Positions 9,715-19,197 of a DNA stretch of 64,000 bases are shown here, one piece after another. Each line of letters opens with the position of its first letter. Position 1 is the stretch's first letter. The stretch spans positions 1-64,000 of the forward strand of contig NZ_JAODNM010000097.1 of NCBI RefSeq assembly GCF_025464955.1, read 5' to 3'. The notes below the pieces were generated by a model. It saw only the letters and a list, made by a program, of their open reading frames with translations, made no database searches and had not been told where the DNA came from. Source of the stretch: Amycolatopsis sp. (GTDB taxonomy: Bacteria > Actinomycetota > Actinomycetes > Mycobacteriales > Pseudonocardiaceae). The position numbers and the translations under genes were made by a program.

Positions 9715-10676
9715 CCATCGAGAAGTCCGCACTGCTGCCCGTCTCTGCCGACGAGGCCTTCGCGCTCATCACCCAGCCCGACCGCCTGCGACGCTGGCTC
9801 GCCGTCTCCGCCCGAGTCGACCTGCGTGCGGGCGGGGAGTTCCGCTGGACCCTCACCCCCATGGCCGTCCTAGCCGGCACCGTCATCGAGGTCGACCCCG
9901 GCCGCCGAATCGTGCTCGGCGTCGGCTGGGAGCAGTCGGCCGAGCCCCGCACGGACACCGTGACGATCACGATCGAGCCCGCCGAAGGCGGCACCCTCGT
10001 GCGCCTGGTCCACGAGGGCCTTCCCGAGGACCACGTCCAGGACACCCTCGAGGGCTGGACCCACTTCTTCGAGCGGCTCGAGCGCGCCGCCATCACCGGC
10101 GATGCGGGTCCCGACGAGTGGGCCGCCGCCCCGGCGGACCTCAACCCGCTCACGTCTGCCAGCGCCACGCTCGCCGTGCTCCAGCACGTGCTGCGCGGCA
10201 TCGGCGAGGACGACCTCGCCACGTCGACGCCGTGCACCGAGTTCACGGTCGGTCAGCTCGAAGCGCACCTGCTGGGTTCGCTGAGCTCGCTGAGCAGCCT
10301 TGCCGGCCGCACGCTCGTGCCCGCGTCCGCCGGTGACCTCGAGTCGCGGATCGCCGACGCCGCGCAGCAGGCGGTCGAGACCTGGACGGAGCGAGGCCTC
10401 GAGGGCACGGTGCAGGCCGGACCGCAGAAGCTGCCGGCGACCATCGCCGCGAGCATCCTGTCCGTGGAGTTCCTCGTGCACGCGTGGGACTTCGCGTCAG
10501 CCACCGAGCAGAAGGTGGCCGTGTCCGACGAGGTCGCCACCTACGTTCTCGGCCTCGCCGAGCAGATCGTCACACCCGAGCTGCGCGAACGCGCGGGCTT
10601 CGACCCCGCGATCCCGATCAGCGGGGATGCCCCTGCGCTGGACCGCCTTGTCGCGTTCTCAGGCCGCGCCGCCTGA
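9711..10676 (+). CDS. AHSA1/SRPBCC domain fused to TIGR03086/maleylpyruvate isomerase-like domain
   Basis: N-term MTIEKSALLPVSADEAFALITQPDRLRRWLA; C-term LQHVLRGIGEDDLATSTPCTEFTVGQLEAHLLGSL...VEFLVHAWDFASAT; ATGA overlap with ArsR gene. Confidence 0.85.
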   Translation: MTIEKSALLPVSADEAFALITQPDRLRRWLAVSARVDLRAGGEFRWTLTPMAVLAGTVIEVDPGRRIVLGVGWEQSAEPRTDTVTITIEPAEGGTLVRLVHEGLPEDHVQDTLEGWTHFFERLERAAITGDAGPDEWAAAPADLNPLTSASATLAVLQHVLRGIGEDDLATSTPCTEFTVGQLEAHLLGSLSSLSSLAGRTLVPASAGDLESRIADAAQQAVETWTERGLEGTVQAGPQKLPATIAASILSVEFLVHAWDFASATEQKVAVSDEVATYVLGLAEQIVTPELRERAGFDPAIPISGDAPALDRLVAFSGRAA

Positions 10677-11065
10677 GTCTGGATCCACCGGCGAATTGGC
10701 TGGGAGCGGCGGGTCGTGAGCGCGGGATGCCCGGGCTGAAGCCGAACCGGTCTTCCCGGAACGCCATCTCACCTGCCGGCTCACTAAAGCCGTCTGCCAT
10801 CCCTCAAATTGGTCACTCAGCGTGTCTGGCGAACAAGGCTTCCAGGCCAAGGCGACGACGGTCCATGACCGACCGGGCCAGGTAGCCGTTGCAGCCCTGC
10901 GACGATATCTGGCCGCGCCCAGCGGAAACCGGCATACGGGACAAGAGGGCTGTAGTTGCCCAGTCATCGTAGGCAACGGTACGGGTGTACGTGACAAAGT
11001 GTGATTCGCTGAAAATTCAGTCAACCGTGATTCGCGTTAAATCCCCTGGTCAGGGGCACTTTTTT

Positions 11066-11109
11066 GGAGCCGGCAAGGGGGATCGAACCCCTGCCCTCCT
11101 GTTTGCAAG
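11066..11109 (-). repeat. tRNA-Thr 3'-half fragment, candidate distal att site of island
   Basis: ggagccggcaagggggatcgaacccctgccctcctgtttgcaag; 42/44 identical to 29359-29402. Confidence 0.85.
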
Positions 11110-11300
11110 TTCCACGTGTCTCGTCGGTCGATTCCGTTGAGGGCCTCCGGCTGCAACCAGCGGGGGCAACTCGACGACAAACCGCCCTGCCGACCGGACG
11201 TCGACTGTCGGCGTCATACCTCCGGCGACGGCTCGGCGCCGGGCCAGCAGCCCGAAGGCCCGGCAGCCTGCTCGCGGCGATGAAGATCTCCTTGCCCTTG

Positions 11301-12185
11301 TTACAGGTGCGTCCGCAGGAAACTGTCGATCTTCGCGACGGCGGGCCCGACATACTCCGGCTTGTCGTAGAAGTCGAAGTGGGTGCCTCCGTCGATGAGG
11401 TGCAGCTCTTTGGGCTCATCGGCCTTCTCGTAGGCCGCCTGGCTCTGCCCGAGGGTTTCGGCTTGGGAACCTGCGATCAGGAGCAGCGGGGTGGGCGCCA
11501 GCAACTGGATGATGTCCAGCGCGGAGAACTGCAGCATCTTGTCGAAAGACCACACCAAGGTCTCGTTCTTCCAGTTCGGGTCCGGGTTGCGGTCGGTCAG
11601 GTAGTACTGCTTGCCGTTCTCCACCCAGTCACTCTGCTCACCCGGGGGCATGAACGGCACGTACTGCGCGTCGCCTCCCGCGGCGTACGCTTCGCGAGCG
11701 CCCTGCGCGTAAGTCATGAGGTCGTGCCAGTCACCGGCGAACCCGTCGGTGAGGGTACTGCGCAGGTCGGGGAGTCCGCTGACGGTGGCCACCGCCTTGA
11801 TCCGCCGGTCCGCGACGGCCGTGTAGGGCGCGAAGCCGCCGCCACCGCATACGCCCAGTGCCGCGATCCGGTTTCGGTCGACCTCCTCGCGGCTGGTGAG
11901 GAAGGTGACCGCGTTCTTGATGTCCTCGGATTTGGCGAACGGGTTCTCGTCGCTTCGGGGCGTTCCCTCGCTCTCGCCATAGGTGGAGTGGTCGAAGGCA
12001 AACGCGACGTAACCCAGCTTCACTAGGCGCTGCGAGTACTCAGCCGGGGTCTGCTCCTTCGTTCCGGAAGAGGCGCCGACCACCACCACGGCCGGTCGCC
12101 GCTGGTCGGCGGCGCGGTCGTCGGGTAGGTACAGGTGACCCGCGAGTTTGCGTCCGTCACTGAGGAAGGTGATGTCCTGGCGCAT
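11301..12185 (-). CDS. Alpha/beta hydrolase (dienelactone hydrolase / YcjY-like)
   Basis: MRQDITFLSDGRKLAGHLYLPDD...PAVVVVGASSGTKEQ...IAALGVCGGGGFAPYTA; catalytic His region GGTHFDFYDKPEYV. Confidence 0.88.
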   Translation of the reverse strand: MRQDITFLSDGRKLAGHLYLPDDRAADQRRPAVVVVGASSGTKEQTPAEYSQRLVKLGYVAFAFDHSTYGESEGTPRSDENPFAKSEDIKNAVTFLTSREEVDRNRIAALGVCGGGGFAPYTAVADRRIKAVATVSGLPDLRSTLTDGFAGDWHDLMTYAQGAREAYAAGGDAQYVPFMPPGEQSDWVENGKQYYLTDRNPDPNWKNETLVWSFDKMLQFSALDIIQLLAPTPLLLIAGSQAETLGQSQAAYEKADEPKELHLIDGGTHFDFYDKPEYVGPAVAKIDSFLRTHL

Positions 12186-12322
12186 GGAACTGTCTCTCAT
12201 TCTGCTGGTAGGCGGGAGATTCGGGCTGCCCCCAGCCTCGGCCCGGAAAGGAACCCCGGACAGGGCCGACTGTTTCCTGGGATAGTTTTGTCCCTGGCAA
12301 GCCACTGGCGACATGCGACGAT

Positions 12323-13195
12323 GTGACTATGAGCGCTACCGGCGAGGACAGTGGCGAACTCGGCGCGTTCCTGCGGTCTCGGCGGGCGGAGCTGACCCCC
12401 GAACAGGTGGGACTGCCGCTGGTCGGCGGGCGGCGGCGGGTGCCCGGTCTGCGGCGCGAGGAGGTCGCGCAGCTCGCCATGATCAGCACCGACTACTACA
12501 CCCGGCTGGAGCAAGGGCGGCTGACCGGGGCGTCGGCAGCTGTGCTGGATGCACTGGTCGACGCCTTGCGCCTCGACGACGACGAGCGAAACTACCTGTA
12601 CAAGCTCACAAACAAGCAGGTGACGCGGCGCCCCGCGCCGGTCGAGCATGTATGGCCCCAGACGCAGGTGCTGCTCGACAACCTGGTCAACACTCCGGCG
12701 ATGGTGCTCGGCCGGTGCTTCGACGTGCTTGCCTGGAATCCGCTGGCGGCCGCGTTGTTCCTCGACTTCGACCAGGTGCCGCAGCACCACCGTAACTACC
12801 TGCGGCTGCTGTTTCTCCACCCCGAGGTCCGCGGCCGCTACGACGACTGGCGCGGCATCGCACGAACCTGCGTGGCCTTCCTCCGCATGACGGTCGCGGC
12901 ACGACCGGACGACCCGCGGCTGGCCGAGGTGGTCGGCGACCTGTCCGTCCACGACCCGGACTTCCGCGCCTGGTGGGCCGAACGCAACGTCGATCACCAG
13001 ACCTTCGGTACCAAGTCGCTGCGCCATCCACTCGCCGGTGCGTTCACCCTGGACTGGCAGCTACTGCGCTCAGCGCACGACGACGGGCAGACCATCTTCG
13101 TCATGACGGCGCCGGCGGATACCCGGTCTCAGGAAGCGGTGGGGTTCCTCGCCGCCTGGGGCGATCCGTCTCCCACCAAGTCTGATCACCGATAA
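12323..13195 (+). CDS. XRE-family regulator with MmyB-like ligand-binding domain
   Basis: ELGAFLRSRRAELTPEQVGLP...VPGLRREEVAQLAMISTDYYTRLEQGR; divergent from the hydrolase gene. Confidence 0.93.
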   Translation: MTMSATGEDSGELGAFLRSRRAELTPEQVGLPLVGGRRRVPGLRREEVAQLAMISTDYYTRLEQGRLTGASAAVLDALVDALRLDDDERNYLYKLTNKQVTRRPAPVEHVWPQTQVLLDNLVNTPAMVLGRCFDVLAWNPLAAALFLDFDQVPQHHRNYLRLLFLHPEVRGRYDDWRGIARTCVAFLRMTVAARPDDPRLAEVVGDLSVHDPDFRAWWAERNVDHQTFGTKSLRHPLAGAFTLDWQLLRSAHDDGQTIFVMTAPADTRSQEAVGFLAAWGDPSPTKSDHR

Positions 13196-13440
13196 AGCGC
13201 GTTGAGACCCACGGTTCTTGCCGTTCGAACCAGTTCACCACTGCGTTTGTCAGAGTTTTCATTGTCTGCACCCGGACTCGCCTGCTGCCGAACGTGTGAT
13301 TCGCGTCAGGCGGGTAGGCCAGCGCGACGATCGCGTGGACGTCAAGCTCGCGTGCCGTGCGGACAGCGACCTGTGAACCAGCGCTACGGCCGCCGGCGGC
13401 CACCAGGAGACCGCCTTGACCGCCTTGACTGCCGTGATTC
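13195..13440 (-). pseudogene. Internally deleted alpha/beta hydrolase copy (paralogue of 25673-26287)
   Basis: LLVAAGGRSAGSQVAVRTARELDVHAIVALAYP joined directly to DANHTFGSRRVRVQTMKTLTNAVVNWFERQ. Confidence 0.75.
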
Positions 13441-13445
13441 GCGCT

Positions 13446-13520
13446 GTCATGCAGGAAACTTATCGGGTCGAGAATTCCTGCCTGTTGGACACCGGACTGC
13501 CCAGTGGGCATGCTTGAGCA
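13446..13520 (+). promoter_or_regulatory. Island regulatory/promoter element copy 1
   Basis: catgcaggaaacttatcgggtcgagaattcctgcctgttggacaccggactgcccagtgggcatgcttg upstream of 13559 CDS. Confidence 0.75.
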
Positions 13521-13558
13521 ATCCGTTGAGGTAATTCCCGAGCAGGAGGCCGAATCCT

Positions 13559-14179
13559 GTGCGTAGACTCCGTATCCTCTGCCTGCACGGCTACCATGGC
13601 AGCGCGAATATCCTCCGTCAGCAAATGGAGCCGCTCTTCGGCGATCTGCGCTCTGCCGTGGATTTCGTCGAGGTGGACGCACCAGCCAAGGCGCATGGCG
13701 ATTTTGGCTGGTGGCACGGTAACTTCCCGTCCAGCCACGGTGCGTTCCGAAATTGGGACCTGACCCGCGACCGGATTGTGGAGCTGTTCGAAGAAAAGGG
13801 CCCCTTCGACGGTGTGTTCGGTTTCAGTCAAGGGGCTGCCCTCACGGGTTTGCTGGCGGGACTCCGCGCGCCGGACGGGAAAGTGTCCGCTCGGACCCCG
13901 ATCTCCTTCGAGTTCGCGATCATGGCGGGCGGCTTTCTCAGTGAGGCACCGGCACATCAGGAACTCTACGCGGCGAAAGCCGGATACCGGATCCCGTCGA
14001 TCCACCTCATCGGCACTTCAGATCTGGTTGTCCGTCCCGCCGATTCACTGTCACTGGCCGGGCAGTTCGAGTCACCCGAAATCCTCGAACACCCCGGCGG
14101 CCACGTGATCAGCGCCGCACCGGCGATCCGGGAGAGGGTCGCCACCTTCTTGGGGACCTGGCAGAGCGCGACAACGTGA
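13559..14179 (+). CDS. FSH1-type serine hydrolase
   Basis: RILCLHGYHGSANILRQQMEPL...DGVFGFSQGAALTGLLAGL; aggagg RBS upstream of GTG. Confidence 0.83.
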   Translation: MRRLRILCLHGYHGSANILRQQMEPLFGDLRSAVDFVEVDAPAKAHGDFGWWHGNFPSSHGAFRNWDLTRDRIVELFEEKGPFDGVFGFSQGAALTGLLAGLRAPDGKVSARTPISFEFAIMAGGFLSEAPAHQELYAAKAGYRIPSIHLIGTSDLVVRPADSLSLAGQFESPEILEHPGGHVISAAPAIRERVATFLGTWQSATT

Positions 14180-14213
14180 CCCAGCTAGAAGATCGCCCGA
14201 CTCACCGTGTGGC

Positions 14214-14605
14214 TCAGAGGGCTCCGAGACGAGCCACGATATGTGGTGGGGTGACGGACGTCGCGTCGGCGACAGCGGCGACGTCGGCAGCGGTGATGGG
14301 GTCGGGCCGGGCCCGGGTGCAAACGGTCAACGGCCGCTGGATGGGCGGGTCCGGGCGCAGGATTCCGCCTTCGGACTGCGGCTGGACGACGCCGAGGCGG
14401 CCCAGCGACGCGGCGAGCGCCCGGTCCAGGTGCCGGCGGGAGAGCCCGGCGGCGTTGGGTTCGCCGCCAGTCGGGAACCGGCCCTTGGTCGCCAGGACGA
14501 TCCGTTCGGTGACCTCGGCGGGCCGGTGGTGTTACCGAAGGTCATGGTGCCCAGTGCGAACGTCGACACAGCGCAGCCGCTGGCACCAAGAATGCGATAT
14601 TCCAC
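14214..14605 (-). pseudogene. Chimeric remnant: aldo/keto reductase N-terminal pieces joined to LysR C-terminus
   Basis: MEYRILGASGCAVSTFALGTMTFGNTT, then out of frame EVTERIVLATKGRFPTGGEPNAAGLSRRHLDRALAASLGRLGVVQ, then QPQSEGGILRPDPPIQRPLTVCTRARPDPITAADVAAVADATSVTPPHIVARLGAL*. Confidence 0.75.
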
Positions 14606-14621
14606 GATGGTCCCTTTCGGA

Positions 14622-15782
14622 TCAGTTTTCGAGCAGCAGGGCGCGGGCCGCTCGGAGTTCTCTCGGCATGTTCCAGCCCAGCACGCCGACCAGCCGATCC
14701 TGACGGCGGAACTGCGCGACGAATCTGCGCTCGACCGGTTTTCCTTGGCACACCGTCATTTCCGCGTCCTGCGGGAAGATCCCGTATGCCTGGATCTTGG
14801 CGTCGAACTGGTCGGTCCAGAAGTACGGGACCGGGTCGAACGGGGTGGCCGCGCCGAGCAGGTTGCGCGCGGCCGCTCCGGCCTGCTCGGCGGCGTTCAT
14901 GCGGTGCTCGACGCGCACATGAACGCCGTATCGCGGGTTGAGAACGCGGGCGACGTCACCGGCGGCGTAGACGCCCGGGGCGCTTTGGCAGGTCGAATCG
15001 CACAGCACTCCATCGTCCAGCGGAAGACCGCTGGACAGCAGCCAGCCGGTCGACGGGACCGAGCCGATAGCGATCAGGACGACGTCGGTCTCGATCGTCG
15101 AGCCGTCGGTCAATTCGACGCCGGTGACTTGCCTGTCGCCGAGCAGGCGCGAGACGCCGATACCGGTTCGCAGAGTGACACCGTGTTCGCGGTGCAGATC
15201 GCCGACCCAGCCCCCGAGCTCATCGCCGAACTGGCGTGACAGCGGGGTGGGCGCCGGGTCGAGCAACGTGACGTTCAGGCCGAGCGTACGAGCCGCCGCC
15301 GCGGCTTCGGTTCCGAGGAACCCCGCGCCAACGATGACGACGGACGACGCCGAGGTGAGATCGGCGCGCAAGGCGAGCGCGTCGTCGAGGGTGCGCAGGA
15401 CGTGGACGCCGCCGAGGTGGTGACCGGCGGCGAGCCGGCGCGGCCGTACCCCGGTGGCGATGAGCAGTCCGTCGTAGGCCAGCGATTCCCCAGTGGACAG
15501 GGCCACCGAGTGGGCGCCGAGGTCGAGGCTGGTGGCGGTGACGCCGAGCCGCAGGTCGATGTCGAGTTCTTTGTACGCCGTTTCGCTCCGGAACACGGTG
15601 CGTTCCGGCTCCCACGTGCCCAGCAGGACCTGTTTGGACAGTGGTGGCCGGTCGTACGGCAGGTGGGACTCGTCGCCGACCAGGGTGATTGTCCCGGCGA
15701 ACCCTTCGCGGCGCAGGGTGTCGGCGGCGGTCATCCCCGCGGCTGATGCGCCGGCCACGACGATCCGGTCGAGTCCGCTCAT
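14622..15782 (-). CDS. FAD/NAD(P)-dependent ferredoxin reductase
   Basis: DRIVVAGASAAGMTAADTLRREGFAGTITLVGDESHLPYDRPPLSKQVL. Confidence 0.94.
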   Translation of the reverse strand: MSGLDRIVVAGASAAGMTAADTLRREGFAGTITLVGDESHLPYDRPPLSKQVLLGTWEPERTVFRSETAYKELDIDLRLGVTATSLDLGAHSVALSTGESLAYDGLLIATGVRPRRLAAGHHLGGVHVLRTLDDALALRADLTSASSVVIVGAGFLGTEAAAAARTLGLNVTLLDPAPTPLSRQFGDELGGWVGDLHREHGVTLRTGIGVSRLLGDRQVTGVELTDGSTIETDVVLIAIGSVPSTGWLLSSGLPLDDGVLCDSTCQSAPGVYAAGDVARVLNPRYGVHVRVEHRMNAAEQAGAAARNLLGAATPFDPVPYFWTDQFDAKIQAYGIFPQDAEMTVCQGKPVERRFVAQFRRQDRLVGVLGWNMPRELRAARALLLEN

Positions 15783-15976
15783 GACTCGGTCAGCCGGATG
15801 GCCAGCGCGGGGCAGCGCGTCGCGGCGTCACGAGTCGCGGTGTGGAGTTCGGTAGGCGGTTCATTGTCCAGCAGTAGGACAATTCCGTCGTCGTCGCGCT
15901 GGTCGAAGACCTCGGGTGCGGACAGGACGCATTGGCCCGCGCCCACGCAGGCCTGTTCGTCGATGCTCACGTGCAT
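15779..15976 (-). CDS. Ferredoxin (3Fe-4S type)
   Basis: MHVSIDEQACVGAGQCVLSAPEVFDQRDDDGIVLLL...ATRCPALAIRL; cysteine pattern. Confidence 0.93.
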   Translation of the reverse strand: MHVSIDEQACVGAGQCVLSAPEVFDQRDDDGIVLLLDNEPPTELHTATRDAATRCPALAIRLTES

Positions 15977-16009
15977 GGTCGGTCTCTCCTGGGGATCGCG
16001 GTGTCGGTC

Positions 16010-17239
16010 TCAGGCCTGGGTGTCCCACGTGACGGGGAGTTCGCGCACCCCGTAGACAAGGGTGTCGTTCTTGAAGCGGAGTTCGCCCAGCGGCACCGCG
16101 AGCTTGAGGCTCGGGATCCGCCGGAACAGCGTGGACAGCACGAGTTCGAGTTCCAGCCTGGCCAGCTGCTGCCCGAGGCACTGGTGCGCGCCGTAGCCGA
16201 ACCCGAGGTGCGCCGACGCCGCGCGGGTCACGTCGACCTGGTCGGCGTCGGGAAACACCGCTACGTCGCGGTTTCCGGCGGACAGCGCCACGACCAGCCA
16301 GTCGCCCGCGTGCAGGGTTTCCTCGCTGAGCGGGATGTCCTCGGTGACATAGCGGAGCAAGCCGAACTGCAGGACCGAGAGGTAGCGCAGCATCTCCTCG
16401 ACGGCCGACGGCATCAGGCCGGGATCTTCGCGCAGCAGCTGGAGCTGCTCGGGGTTGCTGAGCAAGGTCGCGACGCTGAGCGCGATGGTATTGGCCGTGG
16501 TCTCGTGGCCCGCGATCAGCAGCGAGACCCCGACGGAAACCAATTCCGGCACGGTCATCGGACTGCCCGCGGCCGCGGCCCGCTGGATGAGCCTGGAAAG
16601 CAGGTCGTCGGCAGGGGTGGCCATCTTCGCCACGACGAGCTCGCGGAGGAACCCCTGGATTTCGCCGACGGACGCCATCAGCGTGTCGTAGGGCACGTCG
16701 GTCGCGGTGAGCACGTTGCTGTGCTGCTGGAAGCGGTCTCGCTGGGCGTAGGGGACGCCGAGGAGTTCGCAGATCACCAGCGACGGGATCGGCAAGGCCA
16801 GCGCCTCGACCAGGTCGACCGGTCCGGGTCCGGCGAGCATCTTGTCGAGGTGGTCGTCGATGAGTCCCTGGAGGTACGGGCGCAGCGCCTGCATGCGCTT
16901 GACGGTGAATTCACTGGTCAGCAGCCGGCGCAGCTGGGTGTGCTGGTCGCCGTCGGTCTGCAGGATCGACCGGATGTCGGGCACGTCGTCGAGGTCGGCG
17001 TTGGGGACGACGTGCATCGAGGGCGCGCGCCGCGAGCTCAGCCGCGGGTCTGCGAGCACGGTCCGCGCGTCGTCGTAGCGGGTCACCAGCCACGCGTCGA
17101 CCCCTGCGGGACAGGACACGCGGGCGATCGGGTCCGTCTCGCGGTATTCGGTGTAGCCGGTGGCGGGATCGAACGGGCATTCGGCGGACCGGGCCGTCGG
17201 GAAGTCCCCGGTGGCCGGTTTCGCGGGGGATGCGGGCAT
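16010..17239 (-). CDS. Cytochrome P450
   Basis: GHETTANTIALSVATLL (I-helix), EEMLRYLS, heme loop HLGFGYGAHQCLGQQLARLELELVLSTLFRRIPSL. Confidence 0.96.
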   Translation of the reverse strand: MPASPAKPATGDFPTARSAECPFDPATGYTEYRETDPIARVSCPAGVDAWLVTRYDDARTVLADPRLSSRRAPSMHVVPNADLDDVPDIRSILQTDGDQHTQLRRLLTSEFTVKRMQALRPYLQGLIDDHLDKMLAGPGPVDLVEALALPIPSLVICELLGVPYAQRDRFQQHSNVLTATDVPYDTLMASVGEIQGFLRELVVAKMATPADDLLSRLIQRAAAAGSPMTVPELVSVGVSLLIAGHETTANTIALSVATLLSNPEQLQLLREDPGLMPSAVEEMLRYLSVLQFGLLRYVTEDIPLSEETLHAGDWLVVALSAGNRDVAVFPDADQVDVTRAASAHLGFGYGAHQCLGQQLARLELELVLSTLFRRIPSLKLAVPLGELRFKNDTLVYGVRELPVTWDTQA

Positions 17240-17269
17240 GACTGTGTCTCCTGGAAAGAGTGAGGCGGG

Positions 17270-18160
17270 CTAGCGAGCGGAGGACAGGATTCCCTCGAGG
17301 AGGGCGGCCGTGGTGTTCCACAGTTCGGCCTGGATTTCCTTGCCGCGTCCGGGTTCCGGGCAGACGAGGGGTTTGGCGTCCTTGACGGAGAGATAGCCGC
17401 CGGTGACGGTGGCGAGGGCGGGATCGGTGGCGAGCCGCACTATGATTTCGGCGCCTCGGCGGGGATCGCCGACCCGCAGGGTCTTGAGGATTCTTTCGAG
17501 TACTCCGGCCAGCGGCAGTTCCCGGCCGAGGCCGCTGGTGTTGAACCCGGGATCGCAGCAGTTCACCGTGACGCCGGTGCCTGCCAGGCGCCTGCCGAGT
17601 TCCTGGGTGAACATGATGTCCATCAGTTTCGATCGGCCGTAGAGGGCCGAGGATTCGCGCCGGTTGTAGTCGGCGGTGGCGGTGAGGTCGCGAGCGGGGT
17701 CGAGGGTTCCGGCGTGCTGGGCGGCTTCGGACGCGACGTTGACGACCCGCACCGGAGCCGATGGCGACGCCGAGGCGACGAGTTTGTCGCGCAGGGTCGT
17801 GGTGAGCACCCAGGGGGCGAGGTAGTTCACGGCGGTCATCTCGGCGAAACCGTCTTGGGTGACACGCTGGGAAAACGCGTGCAGTCCGGCGTTGTTGATC
17901 AGGAGGTCGATCCGGTCGTAGAGCGCCTCGATCTCCTTGCCCGCTCGCTGGACGCCGCGCAACGAAGTCAGGTCGGCGATGAACGCGTCGACGGGGGTCC
18001 CCGGGGCGACCGCTTCGATCTCCTGGCGCAAAGCGTCTGCTTTCGCCGCACTTCGGGCGACGATGCCCAGGTGCACGCGGCGCTGGGCGAGGTCGAGGGC
18101 GACGAGCCTGCCGAGGCCGTTGGTGGCGCCGGTGAGGATGACGACCGGTCGGGGGTTCAT
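17270..18160 (-). CDS. SDR family oxidoreductase
   Basis: PVVILTGATNGLGRLVALDLAQR...NNAG...YGRSKLMDIMFTQELGRRL. Confidence 0.92.
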   Translation of the reverse strand: MNPRPVVILTGATNGLGRLVALDLAQRRVHLGIVARSAAKADALRQEIEAVAPGTPVDAFIADLTSLRGVQRAGKEIEALYDRIDLLINNAGLHAFSQRVTQDGFAEMTAVNYLAPWVLTTTLRDKLVASASPSAPVRVVNVASEAAQHAGTLDPARDLTATADYNRRESSALYGRSKLMDIMFTQELGRRLAGTGVTVNCCDPGFNTSGLGRELPLAGVLERILKTLRVGDPRRGAEIIVRLATDPALATVTGGYLSVKDAKPLVCPEPGRGKEIQAELWNTTAALLEGILSSAR

Positions 18161-18183
18161 GGGGCTTCTCCACTCGGCATTAT

Positions 18184-18228
18184 TGATGAGGTACCTCAGT
18201 ACTCTAGCATCACTGAGGTACCTCATCA
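18184..18228. promoter_or_regulatory. Paired palindromic operators (TGATGAGGTACCTCA ... TGAGGTACCTCATCA)
   Basis: GAGGTACCTC at 18184-18198 and 18214-18228 between divergent SDR and MarR genes. Confidence 0.75.
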
Positions 18229-18256
18229 CTCTGATCAACGCGAAAGGGTGACATCC

Positions 18257-18706
18257 ATGGGTGGTCACAGCGAAGCGGGCCGGATCGGGCTGAGGTACCT
18301 GACCTCGGCGTATCGCGTGCGCAAAGGCGTCGACGAGGGCATGGTCGCCAGCGGTCTCTCACTCGCGCGAGCGAAGGTGCTGGAGGTACTCGAGCGGAGG
18401 GGACCGCTCCGGCAGGGTGAGCTGGCCGACGAACTCGGTCTCGCGGCCAGATCGGTCACCCAAGCCGTGGAAGGGCTGGCGCGAGACGGTTTCCTCGATC
18501 GGCTGCCGGACTCCGCGGACGGCCGGGTGAAGGTCGTGCGCCTGACCACCCGAGGATCGGCGGCACTGACCGCGGCCTGGGCCGCGGGTCAGCACGCGTT
18601 CGAGGAGATCTTCGGCGCGCTCGGACCTCAGCGGCTGGCCGAACTGGACGAACTGCTCGGCGCCGTGGAGACCGCCGTGGCATCCCAGGTGCGCAGACGC
18701 TCGTGA
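18257..18706 (+). CDS. MarR family transcriptional regulator
   Basis: GLSLARAKVLEVLERRGPLRQGELADELGLAARSVTQAVEGLARDGFLDRLPDSADGRVKVVRLT. Confidence 0.93.
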   Translation: MGGHSEAGRIGLRYLTSAYRVRKGVDEGMVASGLSLARAKVLEVLERRGPLRQGELADELGLAARSVTQAVEGLARDGFLDRLPDSADGRVKVVRLTTRGSAALTAAWAAGQHAFEEIFGALGPQRLAELDELLGAVETAVASQVRRRS

Positions 18707-18708
18707 GG

Positions 18709-19143
18709 TCAGTTCTCCGTCGTCGCGGTGTCGACGAGGGTGAGCAGTGCGTCCAGACTCGCCAGCTGTTTCCGGTCGAGGGTGCCGAAAATGCGCTGGA
18801 GCACTTGGTTTCCCGTGTCGGTGCTCGCCGCGAGGGCGGCGGCTCCCTCCTCGGTGAGCCTGACGAGTTTGGCGCGGCCGTCGGCCGGGTCCGGCGTGCG
18901 CTCGACCAGTCCGTCCCGCTCCAGCCCCTCGACGGCCTGCGTGATCGAGCGCTGAGCCAAGCCCAGTTCCTGGGCCAGCGACGTCTGCCGGATCGCTGCC
19001 GTCCGCTCCAGCACCTGCAGGGCCTTCGCGCGCGCGAGCGACAAACCGCTGGCGGTCATGTGCTCGTCGAGCACCTTGCGCACGCGGAAGGCCACCGACA
19101 GGTAGCGCAGGCCCACCTGCTCGGGTCCGGCGTCCTTGGCCAC
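18709..19143 (-). CDS. MarR family transcriptional regulator (paralogue, convergent)
   Basis: GLSLARAKALQVLERTAAIRQTSLAQELGLAQRSITQAVEGLERDGLVERTPDPADGRAKLVRLT. Confidence 0.93.
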   Translation of the reverse strand: MAKDAGPEQVGLRYLSVAFRVRKVLDEHMTASGLSLARAKALQVLERTAAIRQTSLAQELGLAQRSITQAVEGLERDGLVERTPDPADGRAKLVRLTEEGAAALAASTDTGNQVLQRIFGTLDRKQLASLDALLTLVDTATTEN

Positions 19144-19197
19144 GATGACTTACTCCACTGGCTGCGCGGATGACGAGGGAACACCGCGATCCTACGC

